Below, piece by piece: positions 34,357 to 43,556 of a DNA stretch of 64,000 nucleotides. The stretch comes from Ruegeria sp. 6PALISEP08. GTDB lineage: Bacteria > Pseudomonadota > Alphaproteobacteria > Rhodobacterales > Rhodobacteraceae. Below the pieces are notes generated by a model, which was not told the DNA's origin, did no database searches, and was given only the letters and a program-made list of their open reading frames with translations. The position numbers and the translations under genes are program-made. The DNA is taken from positions 62,001 through 126,000 of the forward strand of contig NZ_LGXZ01000008.1 of assembly GCF_001238295.1 (NCBI RefSeq). The letters are read 5' to 3'. The stretch's first letter is position 1. Each line of letters starts with the position of its first letter.

Positions 34357-37074
34357 ATGCTGGGACTCGGAACGCTCGCCAAAAAGGTGTTCGGAACACC
34401 GAACGACCGCAAGATCAAGGCGACCCGCCCGCTGGTCGAAAAGATCAATGCGCTGGAACCCGAGTTCGAGAAACTGTCGGATCAGGGTCTGATCGACAAG
34501 ACCGAAGAACTGCGCAAACGGGCGCTGGATGGCGAAAGCCTGGATGATCTGCTGCCGGAAGCCTTCGCCAACGTACGTGAGGGCGCCAAACGTGCATTGG
34601 GTCTGCGCGCCTTTGATGTGCAGTTGATGGGCGGGGCTTTCCTGCATCAGGGCAATATCTCGGAAATGAAAACCGGTGAGGGCAAGACGCTGGTCGCGAC
34701 CCTCCCTGCTTATCTGAACGCTCTGACCGGCAAGGGCGTGCATATCGTCACGGTGAACGAATACCTGGCCAAGCGCGACTCGGAATGGATGGGCAAGGTG
34801 TTTGCCTCCGTGGGCATGACCACCGGCGTGATCTGGTCAGGTCAGCCCGATAACGAGAAGATGGCCGCCTATAAATGCGACATCACCTATGCCACCAACA
34901 ATGAACTGGGCTTCGATTATCTGCGCGACAACATGAAAGCAGATCTGGAGCAGGTTTATCAGAAACACCACAACTTTGCGATTGTAGACGAGGTCGACTC
35001 GATTCTGGTCGACGAAGCACGGACACCGCTGATTATCTCGGGTCCTGCCCAGGACCGTTCGGATCTTTATACGGCCATTGATGCGCTGATTCCTTCGTTG
35101 AATGAAGATCACTTTGCTCTGGATGAAAAGGCGCGTAACGTGACCTTCACCGATGAAGGCAACGAGTTTCTGGAACAACTGTTGCTGGAAGGTGGGCTGA
35201 TCCCAGAGGGGCATTCGTTGTACGACCCGGAAAGCACCACGGTCGTGCACCACGTGAACCAGGGTCTGCGCGCGCACAAACTGTTCCAGCGCGACAAAGA
35301 CTACATCGTGCGCGACGGAAATGTGGTGCTGATCGATGAATTCACTGGCCGCATGATGCCGGGCCGCCGCCTGTCAGAAGGTCTGCATCAGGCGATTGAA
35401 GCCAAGGAAAACGTTCAAATCCAACCGGAAAACGTGACGCTGGCCAGCGTGACCTTCCAAAATTATTTCCGCCTGTATGACAAACTTGGCGGCATGACCG
35501 GCACCGCGCTGACCGAAGCCGAAGAATTTCAGGAAATTTATGGTCTGGGCGTGGTCGAGGTTCCAACCAACAAGCCGATTGCCCGTATCGACAAGGATGA
35601 TCAGGTCTATCGCACCGCCCTTGAAAAATACGGCGCGATGATCTCCGAAACCCAAAAGGCGCAAGAAACAGGCCAACCGGTTTTGCTGGGCACCACTTCG
35701 ATCGAGAAATCGGAACTGCTGAGCCAGATGCTGACCAAGGAGAAGATCGAGCACAACGTTCTGAACGCCCGCCAGCACGAGCAGGAAGCCCAGATCGTTG
35801 CCGATGCAGGCCGTCTGGGTGCTGTGACGATTGCCACCAACATGGCCGGTCGCGGCACCGATATTCAGCTGGGCGGCAATGTCGAAATGAAGGTGCTGAA
35901 GGCGCTGGAAGAAAACCCCGACGCCGACCCGTCCGAACTGCGCGCGGCGGAAGAGGCGCGCCATGCCGAGGAAAAGGAAAAGGTTCTGGCTGCTGGTGGT
36001 CTGTATGTGATGGCCTCGGAACGCCACGAAAGCCGCCGCATCGACAACCAGCTGCGGGGCCGTTCGGGCCGTCAGGGTGACCCCGGCCGCACTGTGTTCT
36101 ACCTGAGCCTGGAAGACGACCTGATGCGCATCTTTGGCTCGGAGCGCCTGGACAAGGTGCTGACGACGCTGGGCATGAAAGAGGGCGAGGCAATTGTACA
36201 CCCCTGGGTGAACAAGTCGCTGGAACGGGCGCAATCCAAGGTCGAAGGCCGCAACTTCGACATGCGCAAGAACGTTTTGAAATTCGACGACGTGATGAAC
36301 GACCAGCGTAAGGTGGTGTTCAGCCAGCGGCGTGAGATCATGTCGGCCGATGACCTGTCCGAAATCGTATCGGATATGCGCGAACAGGTGATCGACGACC
36401 TGATCGACGAATATATGCCGCCGAAATCCTATGCTGATCAATGGGATACAGACGGACTGCATGAGGCGATCAAGGACAAGCTGACCATCGACGCCCCGGT
36501 TCAAGACTGGGCCGCGGAGGAAGGCGTGGATGACGAGCAGGTCCGCGAACGTCTGGTCAAGGCCGCCGACGAGATGATGGCGCAAAAGGCCGTGGCCTTT
36601 GGCCCCGAGAATATGCGCAACATCGAAAAGCAGGTTCTGCTTCAAACCATCGACAGCAAATGGCGCGAGCATCTTCTGACGCTGGAACATCTCCGCTCTG
36701 TCGTGGGTTTCCGCGGATATGCCCAGCGCGATCCGCTGAACGAATACAAGAACGAAAGCTTTCAGCTGTTCGAAGGGATGTTGGATTCCTTGCGCGAAAC
36801 CGTGACGCAGCAATTGTCTCGTGTGCGACCTCTGACCGAGGAAGAACAGAAAGAGATGATGGCGCAGATGGCAGCACAACAGGCGCAGACGCAACAGGCA
36901 GTCGATCAGGCCACCGAACAGGCCGAAGCAAAGGCCGAAGCTGCGGCATCAGGCGACGCACTTCCTGGGTTTGACGAAAACGATCCGTCAACCTGGGGCA
37001 ACCCATCGCGCAACGACCCTTGCCCCTGCGGAACAGGTAAGAAGTTCAAGCACTGCCATGGCAGATTGACCTGA
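34357..37074 (+). CDS. secA: Protein translocase ATPase SecA
   Basis: SecA drives preproteins through SecYEG at the inner membrane. The 905-residue protein has the DEAD-motor start [19 protein letters not shown], Walker A in [40 protein letters not shown], the second motor half with [14 protein letters not shown] and [10 protein letters not shown], and a C-terminal zinc-binding SEC-C motif [17 protein letters not shown] start at the ATG at 34357, five bases after GGAG; 22 codons upstream are open but not conserved-looking. Length is normal for alphaproteobacteria. A GC-rich hairpin follows. Confidence 0.98.
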   Translation: MLGLGTLAKKVFGTPNDRKIKATRPLVEKINALEPEFEKLSDQGLIDKTEELRKRALDGESLDDLLPEAFANVREGAKRALGLRAFDVQLMGGAFLHQGNISEMKTGEGKTLVATLPAYLNALTGKGVHIVTVNEYLAKRDSEWMGKVFASVGMTTGVIWSGQPDNEKMAAYKCDITYATNNELGFDYLRDNMKADLEQVYQKHHNFAIVDEVDSILVDEARTPLIISGPAQDRSDLYTAIDALIPSLNEDHFALDEKARNVTFTDEGNEFLEQLLLEGGLIPEGHSLYDPESTTVVHHVNQGLRAHKLFQRDKDYIVRDGNVVLIDEFTGRMMPGRRLSEGLHQAIEAKENVQIQPENVTLASVTFQNYFRLYDKLGGMTGTALTEAEEFQEIYGLGVVEVPTNKPIARIDKDDQVYRTALEKYGAMISETQKAQETGQPVLLGTTSIEKSELLSQMLTKEKIEHNVLNARQHEQEAQIVADAGRLGAVTIATNMAGRGTDIQLGGNVEMKVLKALEENPDADPSELRAAEEARHAEEKEKVLAAGGLYVMASERHESRRIDNQLRGRSGRQGDPGRTVFYLSLEDDLMRIFGSERLDKVLTTLGMKEGEAIVHPWVNKSLERAQSKVEGRNFDMRKNVLKFDDVMNDQRKVVFSQRREIMSADDLSEIVSDMREQVIDDLIDEYMPPKSYADQWDTDGLHEAIKDKLTIDAPVQDWAAEEGVDDEQVRERLVKAADEMMAQKAVAFGPENMRNIEKQVLLQTIDSKWREHLLTLEHLRSVVGFRGYAQRDPLNEYKNESFQLFEGMLDSLRETVTQQLSRVRPLTEEEQKEMMAQMAAQQAQTQQAVDQATEQAEAKAEAAASGDALPGFDENDPSTWGNPSRNDPCPCGTGKKFKHCHGRLT

Positions 37075-37103
37075 CGTAAACATCTTCTGATCACAATGAG
37101 TCC

Positions 37104-37136
37104 GCCTCGCGGCCACAAATTGGCCGCGATTCGAGG
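37104..37136 (+). other. GC-rich hairpin after secA
   Basis: CGCGGCCA (37108-37115) and TGGCCGCG (37121-37128) form eight perfect pairs around CAAAT, and GCCTC upstream can pair further with GAGGC near 37132. No T tract follows, so it is not a standard terminator. It lies 30 bases past the secA stop and about 45 before the next gene's TTG. Confidence 0.5.
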
Positions 37137-37174
37137 CGAAGGTACAAGCTGCTCCTTCAACTGGGGAGGGTGTC

Positions 37175-38104
37175 TTGTTTGTAGTTCGCAACTACGTGAC
37201 CATGTGTGGCACGGTCGCCTGTGCGTTGGGCATAGGCTACTTGATGCAAAACGGCCCAACTGCGCAGCACAACCGTGCGCAGGCGGGTGTAGATGTGGCT
37301 TCGGCCGCGCAGCAGTCCTCGGTTCTGTCGGGGCTGGAAGACATCGTTTTGACCTCGGCCACACCCTCAGACACACCCTCAGACGCTGTTCCTGGCAATA
37401 CCGCTCCGGTTTCTCGCGTGGCTCCTTCAGCTCCCGGGACGTCGGATTGCAATATCAGCGCCCGCGCTATTGCCGTTCCCGGCGCAATGGCTCGTCTGTC
37501 GCTCAAAGCGCCGTGCAAAACCGAAGAACGTGTTGAAATCCATCACAGTGGCTTGACTGTCAGCAAGATGACCGACGCGTCCGGCGCGTTGCAAATGACG
37601 ATCCCGGCCTTGTCGGAATATGCGATTTTCCTAATTTCGTTCGAAGATGAAACCGGCTCGGTCGCCACCACTCACGTGACTGACATTGCCGAATACAATC
37701 GTGTGGCTCTGCAATGGCAAGGCGAGACCGAGTTGCAAATCCACGCATTAGAGTTTGGCGCCAGCTATGGCGGCAATGGCCATGTATGGGATGACGCATC
37801 GGCCAACGGCGCTGGAGATGTCCTCCGCCTGGGTCAGACCGGTCACGAAAAGGCACAGAATATCGAAGTGTATTCTTTCCCTGCCGGCGCAACGGATCAG
37901 TCCGGCACGATCGACCTGACGGTCGAGGCCGAAGTGACAGAAGCAAATTGTGGGCACACGCTGAACGTGCAAGCACTGGAGCTGCTGTCAGACCGCCGCT
38001 TGCGGTCTCGCGACATGTCGCTGACCCTGCCCGATTGTTCACAGGCCGGTGAGTTTCTGGTGTTGAATAATTTGCTCTCAGACCTGACAATTGCGACAAA
38101 GTAA
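37175..38104 (+). CDS. Membrane-anchored protein of unknown function downstream of secA
   Basis: The 309-residue protein has one N-terminal membrane segment (about residues 8-24, TMCGTVACALGIGYLMQ), a low-complexity Ser/Thr/Pro/Ala linker (about 45-85), then a globular periplasmic part rich in beta-prone stretches. Five cysteines (about 90, 115 and the C-terminal pair in EANCGHTL and LPDCSQAG) may form disulfides. I know no family for it; homologues next to secA are sometimes mislabelled translocase. Translation starts at TTG 37175, four bases after GGGGAGGG. It is followed after 24 bases by the binding-protein/OmpA fusion on the same strand, so the two may act together in the envelope. Confidence 0.7.
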   Translation: MFVVRNYVTMCGTVACALGIGYLMQNGPTAQHNRAQAGVDVASAAQQSSVLSGLEDIVLTSATPSDTPSDAVPGNTAPVSRVAPSAPGTSDCNISARAIAVPGAMARLSLKAPCKTEERVEIHHSGLTVSKMTDASGALQMTIPALSEYAIFLISFEDETGSVATTHVTDIAEYNRVALQWQGETELQIHALEFGASYGGNGHVWDDASANGAGDVLRLGQTGHEKAQNIEVYSFPAGATDQSGTIDLTVEAEVTEANCGHTLNVQALELLSDRRLRSRDMSLTLPDCSQAGEFLVLNNLLSDLTIATK

Positions 38105-38128
38105 TCCGCAGGCAGGTTCGACTCTCTT

Positions 38129-39679
38129 ATGACAATTTTCCGTGTAGCGGCAGCTGCGCTGATTTCATTCGCAACTGGCGCTGTGGCGCAGGATATCACC
38201 CTGACGTCGCATGACGGCAAGGTCGAAGTGACCGGCAATCTATTGGGTTTTGACGGCGAGTTTTACCGCGTTGAAACTCAGTTTGGCGCTTTGACGGTGG
38301 ATGGGTCTGGCGTCACCTGCGACGGTCCCGCCTGTCCAAACCTGACGGATTTTGTGGCCGAGCTTTGGTTTTCCGGCTCATCGGTCATGGCCGAAACAGT
38401 TTTGCCCGCTTTGATCATCGGGTTCGCGCAGCAGGAAAACCTGACGGCAACCCCCGCCCGCGTGGATTCGGACAGTTTCGTCTATGAGCTCAGACAGGCC
38501 AACCGTTCCGCACCTCTGGCACGGTTCTATTTTAACGTCGGCACAACAGCGCGTGGGTTCAGTGACTTTATCGCGGATCAGACAGATATCGTGATGGCCC
38601 AGCGTGAAGTGCGCGAGGCAGAACGAGAAGAGGCCGAGGCCGCAGGTCTGGGCGATCTGAAACGGTCACGACGGTCGCGGGTTATCGCGTTGGACGCCAT
38701 GGTCCCGGTGGTGGCCCCGGACAGCATGATACAGCAGATTTCGATGGCGGATTTGATACGCGTTCTGTCCGGTGATGTGACCAACTGGGTGGATTTAGGG
38801 GGGCCGGACGCTCCGATCGCCTTGCATGTCCCGGAAACGGGCTCTGGGCTTGCACAGGCGGTCGAGGATCAGGTTCTGAGAACTGCGGGTGCCGAATTAT
38901 CCAAGGCGGCAATTCCTCATAGCCGAACGCGCGATCTGATTGACGCTGTGGCAAAAGACCCCTTTTCCATCGGGATTGCCAGCAAGGCTGTGGCCGATGT
39001 TACCCGCACCCTGCCGTTGACCGGAGGCTGCGGGCATCCGCTTGCCGCAACCCGACAATCGATCAAGACCGAGGATTATCCTCTGACCCTGCCGATGTTC
39101 CTTTATCTGCCGGACCGGCGTCTGCCACGGATTGCACGGCAGTTTCTGGCGTATTCCCAAAGCCCTGGGGCGCAGATGGCGATACGGGGCGCAGGTTATA
39201 TCGACCAATCGCCCGAAACTCTGCCAGTTGGCGTACAGGGCGACAGGCTTGCCAATGCCATCGTCACAGGGGGGGCCGAGGTTGGGCTGGAAGAGTTGCA
39301 GCGCATGATCGACACGCTGCGCCCATTGTCGCGTCTGTCCTTGTCTGTTCGGTTCGAGCCCGGATCCTCACGCCCCGATGCGCAATCTCGCTCGAACATT
39401 CAGCACCTGGCTCAGATGCTTGAAACCGGATCATTGAAGGCGCGCAAGCTGGTGTTTGCCGGTTTCAGTGACGGTGACGGCGGGGCCGCTGCAAATGCAC
39501 GCATCGCCTTGCGGCGCGCGCAAACCGTGCGAAATGCCGTGCTGGCGGCTGTGGAGTCGTCATTGCCCGAAGGTATCGAGGTTTCCGCCGAAGGCTTTGG
39601 TGAAGCGATGCCGATGGCCTGTGATGACACCGAATGGGGTCGCAAGGTCAACCGTCGGGTCGAAATCTGGGTTCAGTAG
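38129..39679 (+). CDS. Fusion of phosphate-binding-protein-like domain and OmpA domain
   Basis: The 516-residue precursor has a signal peptide (to about residue 21, AVAQ). A PstS-like type II periplasmic-binding domain spans about 80-375: ELWFSGSSVMAETVLPALI, IALDAMVPVVAPDSMIQQIS, LIRVLSGDVTNWVDLGG, ALHVPETGSGL and PFSIGIAS. An OmpA-like peptidoglycan-binding domain covers about 405-516: LSVRFEPGSSRPDAQS, KLVFAGFSDGDGGAAAN and KVNRRVEIWVQ. The OmpA part should bind murein and hold the binding domain in the periplasm. No ABC permease lies next to it, so it is unlikely to feed a transporter directly. The ligand is unknown. It converges on radC with three bases between stops. Confidence 0.85.
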   Translation: MTIFRVAAAALISFATGAVAQDITLTSHDGKVEVTGNLLGFDGEFYRVETQFGALTVDGSGVTCDGPACPNLTDFVAELWFSGSSVMAETVLPALIIGFAQQENLTATPARVDSDSFVYELRQANRSAPLARFYFNVGTTARGFSDFIADQTDIVMAQREVREAEREEAEAAGLGDLKRSRRSRVIALDAMVPVVAPDSMIQQISMADLIRVLSGDVTNWVDLGGPDAPIALHVPETGSGLAQAVEDQVLRTAGAELSKAAIPHSRTRDLIDAVAKDPFSIGIASKAVADVTRTLPLTGGCGHPLAATRQSIKTEDYPLTLPMFLYLPDRRLPRIARQFLAYSQSPGAQMAIRGAGYIDQSPETLPVGVQGDRLANAIVTGGAEVGLEELQRMIDTLRPLSRLSLSVRFEPGSSRPDAQSRSNIQHLAQMLETGSLKARKLVFAGFSDGDGGAAANARIALRRAQTVRNAVLAAVESSLPEGIEVSAEGFGEAMPMACDDTEWGRKVNRRVEIWVQ

Positions 39680-39682
39680 AGG

Positions 39683-40438
39683 TTACAAATACCCTTCCGA
39701 CCGAAAGCTCAGCTCGGTCGATTTGCCGATGATCAGGTGATCGTGCAGGGTCAGCCCCAAGGCCGAACAAGCATCCTGAATGCGGTTGGTCATATCGATG
39801 TCCGATTGCGAGGGCGTCGGATCGCCAGACGGGTGGTTATGGACCAATATCAAGGCCGAAGCATTCAGCTCCAGCGCCCGTTTCGCCACCTCGCGCGGAT
39901 AGACCGGCACGTGATCAACGGTGCCTTTGGCTTGCTCCTCATCGGCGATCAGAACGTTTTTACGGTCCAGATAAAACACCCGAAACTGCTCGGTTTCGCG
40001 ATGGGCCATGGTGGTGTGACAATAATCCAACAGCGCATCCCAACCCGAGATCACATGCCGCCGCATCACCCGAGCGCGCGCCATCCGATGGGCGCAAGCT
40101 TCAAGAATCTTCAGGTCCGTGATCACCGAATCGCCCACGCCTTTGGTCTGCCGCAGCCGTTCTTCCGGTGCGGTCAACACGCGGTTGAAATCCCCAAAGG
40201 CATCCAGCAAAGCACGTGCCAGCGGCTTTACGTCTTGCCGGGGGATGGAGCGAAACAGCACCAATTCCAGCAACTCATAATCCGGCATGGCCGCCGACCC
40301 GCCCGCCATGAAGCGTTCGCGCAGCCGCTTGCGATGGTCTTTAATGTAGGAGGGTAACCGACCAGAGGGCAGCGGCTGCGCTGGCGCTTCGTCCGTGTCA
40401 AACAGCATGGGGGCTTCGGCAAAGGCGTCCTGTGTCAT
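39683..40438 (-). CDS. radC: RadC-family DNA repair-related protein
   Basis: The 251-residue protein has an N-terminal helix-hairpin-helix part (DYELLELVLFRSIPRQDVKPLA and RQTKGVGDSVITDL) and a C-terminal JAB/MPN domain with the metal motif LILVHNHPSGDPTPSQSDID. The role of RadC is unsettled; the JAB fold suggests a metal-dependent hydrolase acting on DNA. I start at the ATG at 40438; the frame stays open upstream to 40639 but there it overlaps the thiX gene. It follows thiX by 35 bases on the same strand, so it could be read from the thiamine operon. Confidence 0.93.
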   Translation of the reverse strand: MTQDAFAEAPMLFDTDEAPAQPLPSGRLPSYIKDHRKRLRERFMAGGSAAMPDYELLELVLFRSIPRQDVKPLARALLDAFGDFNRVLTAPEERLRQTKGVGDSVITDLKILEACAHRMARARVMRRHVISGWDALLDYCHTTMAHRETEQFRVFYLDRKNVLIADEEQAKGTVDHVPVYPREVAKRALELNASALILVHNHPSGDPTPSQSDIDMTNRIQDACSALGLTLHDHLIIGKSTELSFRSEGYL

Positions 40439-40473
40439 GGGTTCATCCTGACGCAGAATCGGTTTCTGATTGG

Positions 40474-41208
40474 TTAACGCGCCTCCCCCGCCATGTGCGC
40501 GGTGGCGCGGCGGACGATCATGTGCAGAAGGATCGAGAACACACCCAGCGTCAGCATCGCCGCAAACATCAGGTCGGTCTTGGCGCGGCCATTGGCCAGC
40601 AGCATCAAATAGCCCAACCCTTGCGACGAGCCGACCCATTCACCAATCACCGCCCCGATCGGCGCATACACTGCCGCCAAACGCATACCCGAAGCCAACG
40701 ATGGTAGGGCCGCCGGAATACGAATGTGCCACAGCACCGACCGTTTGCTGGCCTGCATCGTGCGTGCCAGATCCAGATAGCCCGGCGGTGTTCGCATCAA
40801 CCCGTCAAAAAAGGACGACGTGATTGGGAAATAGATGATCAGCACCGCCATCGCGACCTTGGACCACAGGCCATAGCCCAGCCACAGGGTCAGCAACGGT
40901 GCCAGCGCAAAGACCGGCAGCGCCTGTGTGAACACCAGCATCGGTTGCACCAAAACTCGCGCGGCGCGCGAATTCGCCAATTGCAGTGCTGTGATGACGC
41001 CCAGCACCGTTCCGAAGGCCAAGCCTATGACAACTTCAACTGCGGTGATCCACGCATGCTCGGCGATCAACCACCTGTTTTGCCACCAGGTTTCGGCCAC
41101 TAAGGCGGGTCCAGGCAGGATGAACTTTGGCAACCCGGTCAGGGTCACAATCCCCTGCCAGATGACCAGTGCAAACAGGGTGGCTGCCAGTGCGGACAGG
41201 TACTTCAT
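40474..41208 (-). CDS. thiX: Thiamine-pyrimidine ABC transporter permease ThiX
   Basis: The 244-residue inner-membrane permease has six helices of the BPD_transp_1 (NitT/SsuC) type and the EAA loop ARTMQASKRSVLWHIRIPAALPSLASGM. With ThiY and ThiZ it imports a pyrimidine precursor of thiamine, such as formylaminopyrimidine (named from its neighbours). Its start overlaps the thiZ stop by four bases. It is the last thi gene of the operon. Confidence 0.88.
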   Translation of the reverse strand: MKYLSALAATLFALVIWQGIVTLTGLPKFILPGPALVAETWWQNRWLIAEHAWITAVEVVIGLAFGTVLGVITALQLANSRAARVLVQPMLVFTQALPVFALAPLLTLWLGYGLWSKVAMAVLIIYFPITSSFFDGLMRTPPGYLDLARTMQASKRSVLWHIRIPAALPSLASGMRLAAVYAPIGAVIGEWVGSSQGLGYLMLLANGRAKTDLMFAAMLTLGVFSILLHMIVRRATAHMAGEAR

Positions 41209-41933
41209 GCTGCACCCTCCCGCAGAAGTCGTAGCAAAGCACCCTGAGTTTCCAGTGTCGCCAAATCATCCACGCTGCGCGGGGCCGGGGCATGCGGCGG
41301 TTCACAATGGGTCAGGCCATGTTCTGTCATGACAACAATGGATTGCCCCAAGCGCGCGGCTTCACCGGGGTCATGCGTGACCAAAAGAACGGTCCGTCCG
41401 GCCAACGCCTCGGCGGCCAGATCCTGCATATCCGCGCGAGTACGGGCGTCGAGCGCCGAAAACGGCTCATCCAACAGCACGATGGGCCGATCTTCCATCA
41501 GCGTTCGGGCCAGCGCGACGCGCTGTCTTTGCCCCCCCGACAACTCGGACGGTTTCTTGGTCATATGATCCTGCAGGCGCATCCGTTTGATCAGGCGGTC
41601 GCGCCGATCCAGGTCGGGCTTTTCGCCCCGCAGCCGCGCACCAAGTGAAATGTTCTGCGCCACCGTCGCCCAGGGCAGCAGAAGGTCATCCTGCGCCATA
41701 TATGCCACCCGGTCCGAGACCAACAGACCGTCGCTGGCCATGATCTTGCCCGAGAAAGTGCCCCCGGTCTCAAGCCCCGCGATCAGCCTCAAAACGGTGG
41801 TTTTTCCCACGCCCGATCCGCCCAGCAAACAGGTCCAAGCCCCCGCCCCAAGGGACAGGGTCAGCGGCGCAAACAAAGTCGCGCCGTCGATTGTGGCTGA
41901 TCCGCTGATTGTCAGATCGGGTGCAAGGGTCAT
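41205..41933 (-). CDS. thiZ: Thiamine-pyrimidine ABC transporter ATPase ThiZ
   Basis: This 242-residue ABC ATPase has Walker A LLGGSGVGKTTVLRL, signature ELSGGQRQRVALARTLM, Walker B PIVLLDEPFSALDA and switch histidine VTHDPGEAARLG, a pattern like taurine/nitrate-type ATPases. Four-base overlaps with tenA upstream and thiX downstream place it firmly in the thiamine operon. It energises uptake of a pyrimidine precursor through ThiX. Confidence 0.9.
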   Translation of the reverse strand: MTLAPDLTISGSATIDGATLFAPLTLSLGAGAWTCLLGGSGVGKTTVLRLIAGLETGGTFSGKIMASDGLLVSDRVAYMAQDDLLLPWATVAQNISLGARLRGEKPDLDRRDRLIKRMRLQDHMTKKPSELSGGQRQRVALARTLMEDRPIVLLDEPFSALDARTRADMQDLAAEALAGRTVLLVTHDPGEAARLGQSIVVMTEHGLTHCEPPHAPAPRSVDDLATLETQGALLRLLREGAA

Positions 41934-42604
41934 GGGGTCAGGCCCATTTGCCAGAAGTTGACTTCCAACTCAGTTGCTGTGCGGAAGGTCTTACAGAGGC
42001 GATCCCAACGAGGAGAAGCCTCGAAATCCGCCCCAATGCGCCGAGTTAGAGCCGAATCCAGCAACTCTCCAACCGCTTTACAAGCGCCTTGATAATCCTC
42101 ACCAGCATAAGTGTTGATCCAGTCTCGATAAGTTTCGGAGCTCGCTTCAGACGTAAGTCGCGCACCGATCTCACCATAACCCATGACGCAAGGCACCAGC
42201 GCTGCCAGAAGGTCCAGCAAATCACCACTGTATCCTGCTTCAAGGACAAAGCGGGTATAGGCGAGGTTCTCGTGTCTTTCCGGGGTCGCAAACAGCTCGG
42301 CCTGCGAAATACCTTCGGCTTCGCAAACACCGATATGCAGCTTCATCTCTTCGCTGATCAGGCCATTCACAGTACGTGACGCAGCCAACATCTCTTCGTG
42401 CGTTTCAGATTTCACCACTGCCAGTGCCCAAGCACGAGAGAAATGGATCAGGAAAACGTAATCCTGACGCAGATAGTGAAGAAACGCCTCGCGCGGAAGC
42501 GTACCGTCTTTCATCCCCTCGACAAAAGCGTGGCGGGTATAATCCCGCCACGGCTCTTGCGCTGCGTCACGCATCAACGCGAAGGCTTTGCCATAATCGT
42601 TCAT
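41930..42604 (-). CDS. tenA: TenA aminopyrimidine aminohydrolase (thiaminase II)
   Basis: The 224-residue cytosolic TenA/TENA_THI-4 protein hydrolyses aminopyrimidines from degraded thiamine to HMP (hydroxymethylpyrimidine). The expected catalytic cysteine is C139 in LVPCVMGYGEIG, and a conserved acidic pair lies at GLISEEMKLH. HYLRQDYVFLIHFSRAWAL is typical of the family. Position between thiY and thiZ with four-base overlaps supports a salvage role rather than thiamine destruction. Confidence 0.93.
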   Translation of the reverse strand: MNDYGKAFALMRDAAQEPWRDYTRHAFVEGMKDGTLPREAFLHYLRQDYVFLIHFSRAWALAVVKSETHEEMLAASRTVNGLISEEMKLHIGVCEAEGISQAELFATPERHENLAYTRFVLEAGYSGDLLDLLAALVPCVMGYGEIGARLTSEASSETYRDWINTYAGEDYQGACKAVGELLDSALTRRIGADFEASPRWDRLCKTFRTATELEVNFWQMGLTP

Positions 42605-43536
42605 TGCGCGGTCACATCGATGGTGATGTCGCTGACCGGAAGGATGCTGTCGATCATGCCGCTTTCGTTCAGGAACGCTTCGAACCGGGCATACCGACCG
42701 GCATCAAAACCTGCCGGGCGCAGCGCAAAACGTGGCAGCGTGTCGACCCAGGCACGGGCGTTCAGCTCATCCCGCAGCTCAGGTGAGGTGGCCGAGAAGA
42801 TCTCCCAGCTTTTTTCTGGATTATTGACGATGTATTGGGTCGCCTTTTCGGTCGCGGCAAGAAAACGGGCGATCTTGTCTGCATCCATCGTTTCGGGGTT
42901 GGCGACGTAGATCAGCTCGTCATAAGACGGCACGCCTTCTTCCTCGATATAGAAGCAAGTGCCGGGACGACCTTCGATATCCATCTGGTTCAGTTCAAAA
43001 TTGCGATAAGCCCCGATCACCGCGTCTACCTGACCAGTCATTAGCGACGGCGAGAGCGAGAAGTTGACGTTGATCAGCTCAACATCGTCCAGAGCAACGT
43101 CATATTTGCCAAGAACGGTGCCAAGGATGGCTTCTTCGACACCGGCAACCGAGAAGCCGATTTTCTTGCCCTTGAGGTCTGCGGGCGACTTGATCGGACC
43201 ATCTTCCAACACCAGAAGGCAGTTCAGCGGTGTCGCGACCAGTGTGCCAACGCGTTTCAGGGGAAGGCCTTCGTGGATTTGCAGGTGCAGCTGCGGCTGA
43301 TACGACACGGCCAGTTCCGCCTGACCGGCAGCCACCAGACGGGGCGGGGCGGACGGATCCGCGGGTGGGACAATCTCGACTTCAAGCCCCTGCTCGGCAA
43401 AATAGCCGTTTTCTTGCGCCACGATGATGGGTCCGTGGTCAGGGTTGATAAACCAATCCAGCAGGACGGTCATCTTGTCTTCGGCCCAAGCTGGCGCTGC
43501 AGCTAGAAGGGCAATGGCTGTCATCAGCTTTTTCAT
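42601..43536 (-). CDS. thiY: Thiamine-pyrimidine-binding protein ThiY (NMT1/THI5-like)
   Basis: The 311-residue precursor starts MKKLMTAIALLAAAPAWA (signal peptide). It is an NMT1/THI5-like periplasmic binding protein: TVLLDWFINPDHGPIIVAQENGYFAEQGLEVEI, LVAAGQAELAVSYQPQLHLQ and INVNFSLSPSLMTGQVDAVIGAYRNFELNQ. ThiY binds formylaminopyrimidine. I start at the ATG at 43536, ten bases after GGAAA; the open frame reaches further upstream into thiF. Gap to thiF is 20 bases, and it overlaps tenA by four. Confidence 0.93.
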   Translation of the reverse strand: MKKLMTAIALLAAAPAWAEDKMTVLLDWFINPDHGPIIVAQENGYFAEQGLEVEIVPPADPSAPPRLVAAGQAELAVSYQPQLHLQIHEGLPLKRVGTLVATPLNCLLVLEDGPIKSPADLKGKKIGFSVAGVEEAILGTVLGKYDVALDDVELINVNFSLSPSLMTGQVDAVIGAYRNFELNQMDIEGRPGTCFYIEEEGVPSYDELIYVANPETMDADKIARFLAATEKATQYIVNNPEKSWEIFSATSPELRDELNARAWVDTLPRFALRPAGFDAGRYARFEAFLNESGMIDSILPVSDITIDVTAQ

Positions 43537-43556
43537 GTCTCGCGTTTCCTTTTCAC

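Noticed and set aside
35374..36894. Open frame of 506 codons on the minus strand
   Set aside because: It is fully antisense to secA, whose motifs are complete. Its protein is rich in His, Phe and Gln with no family pattern.
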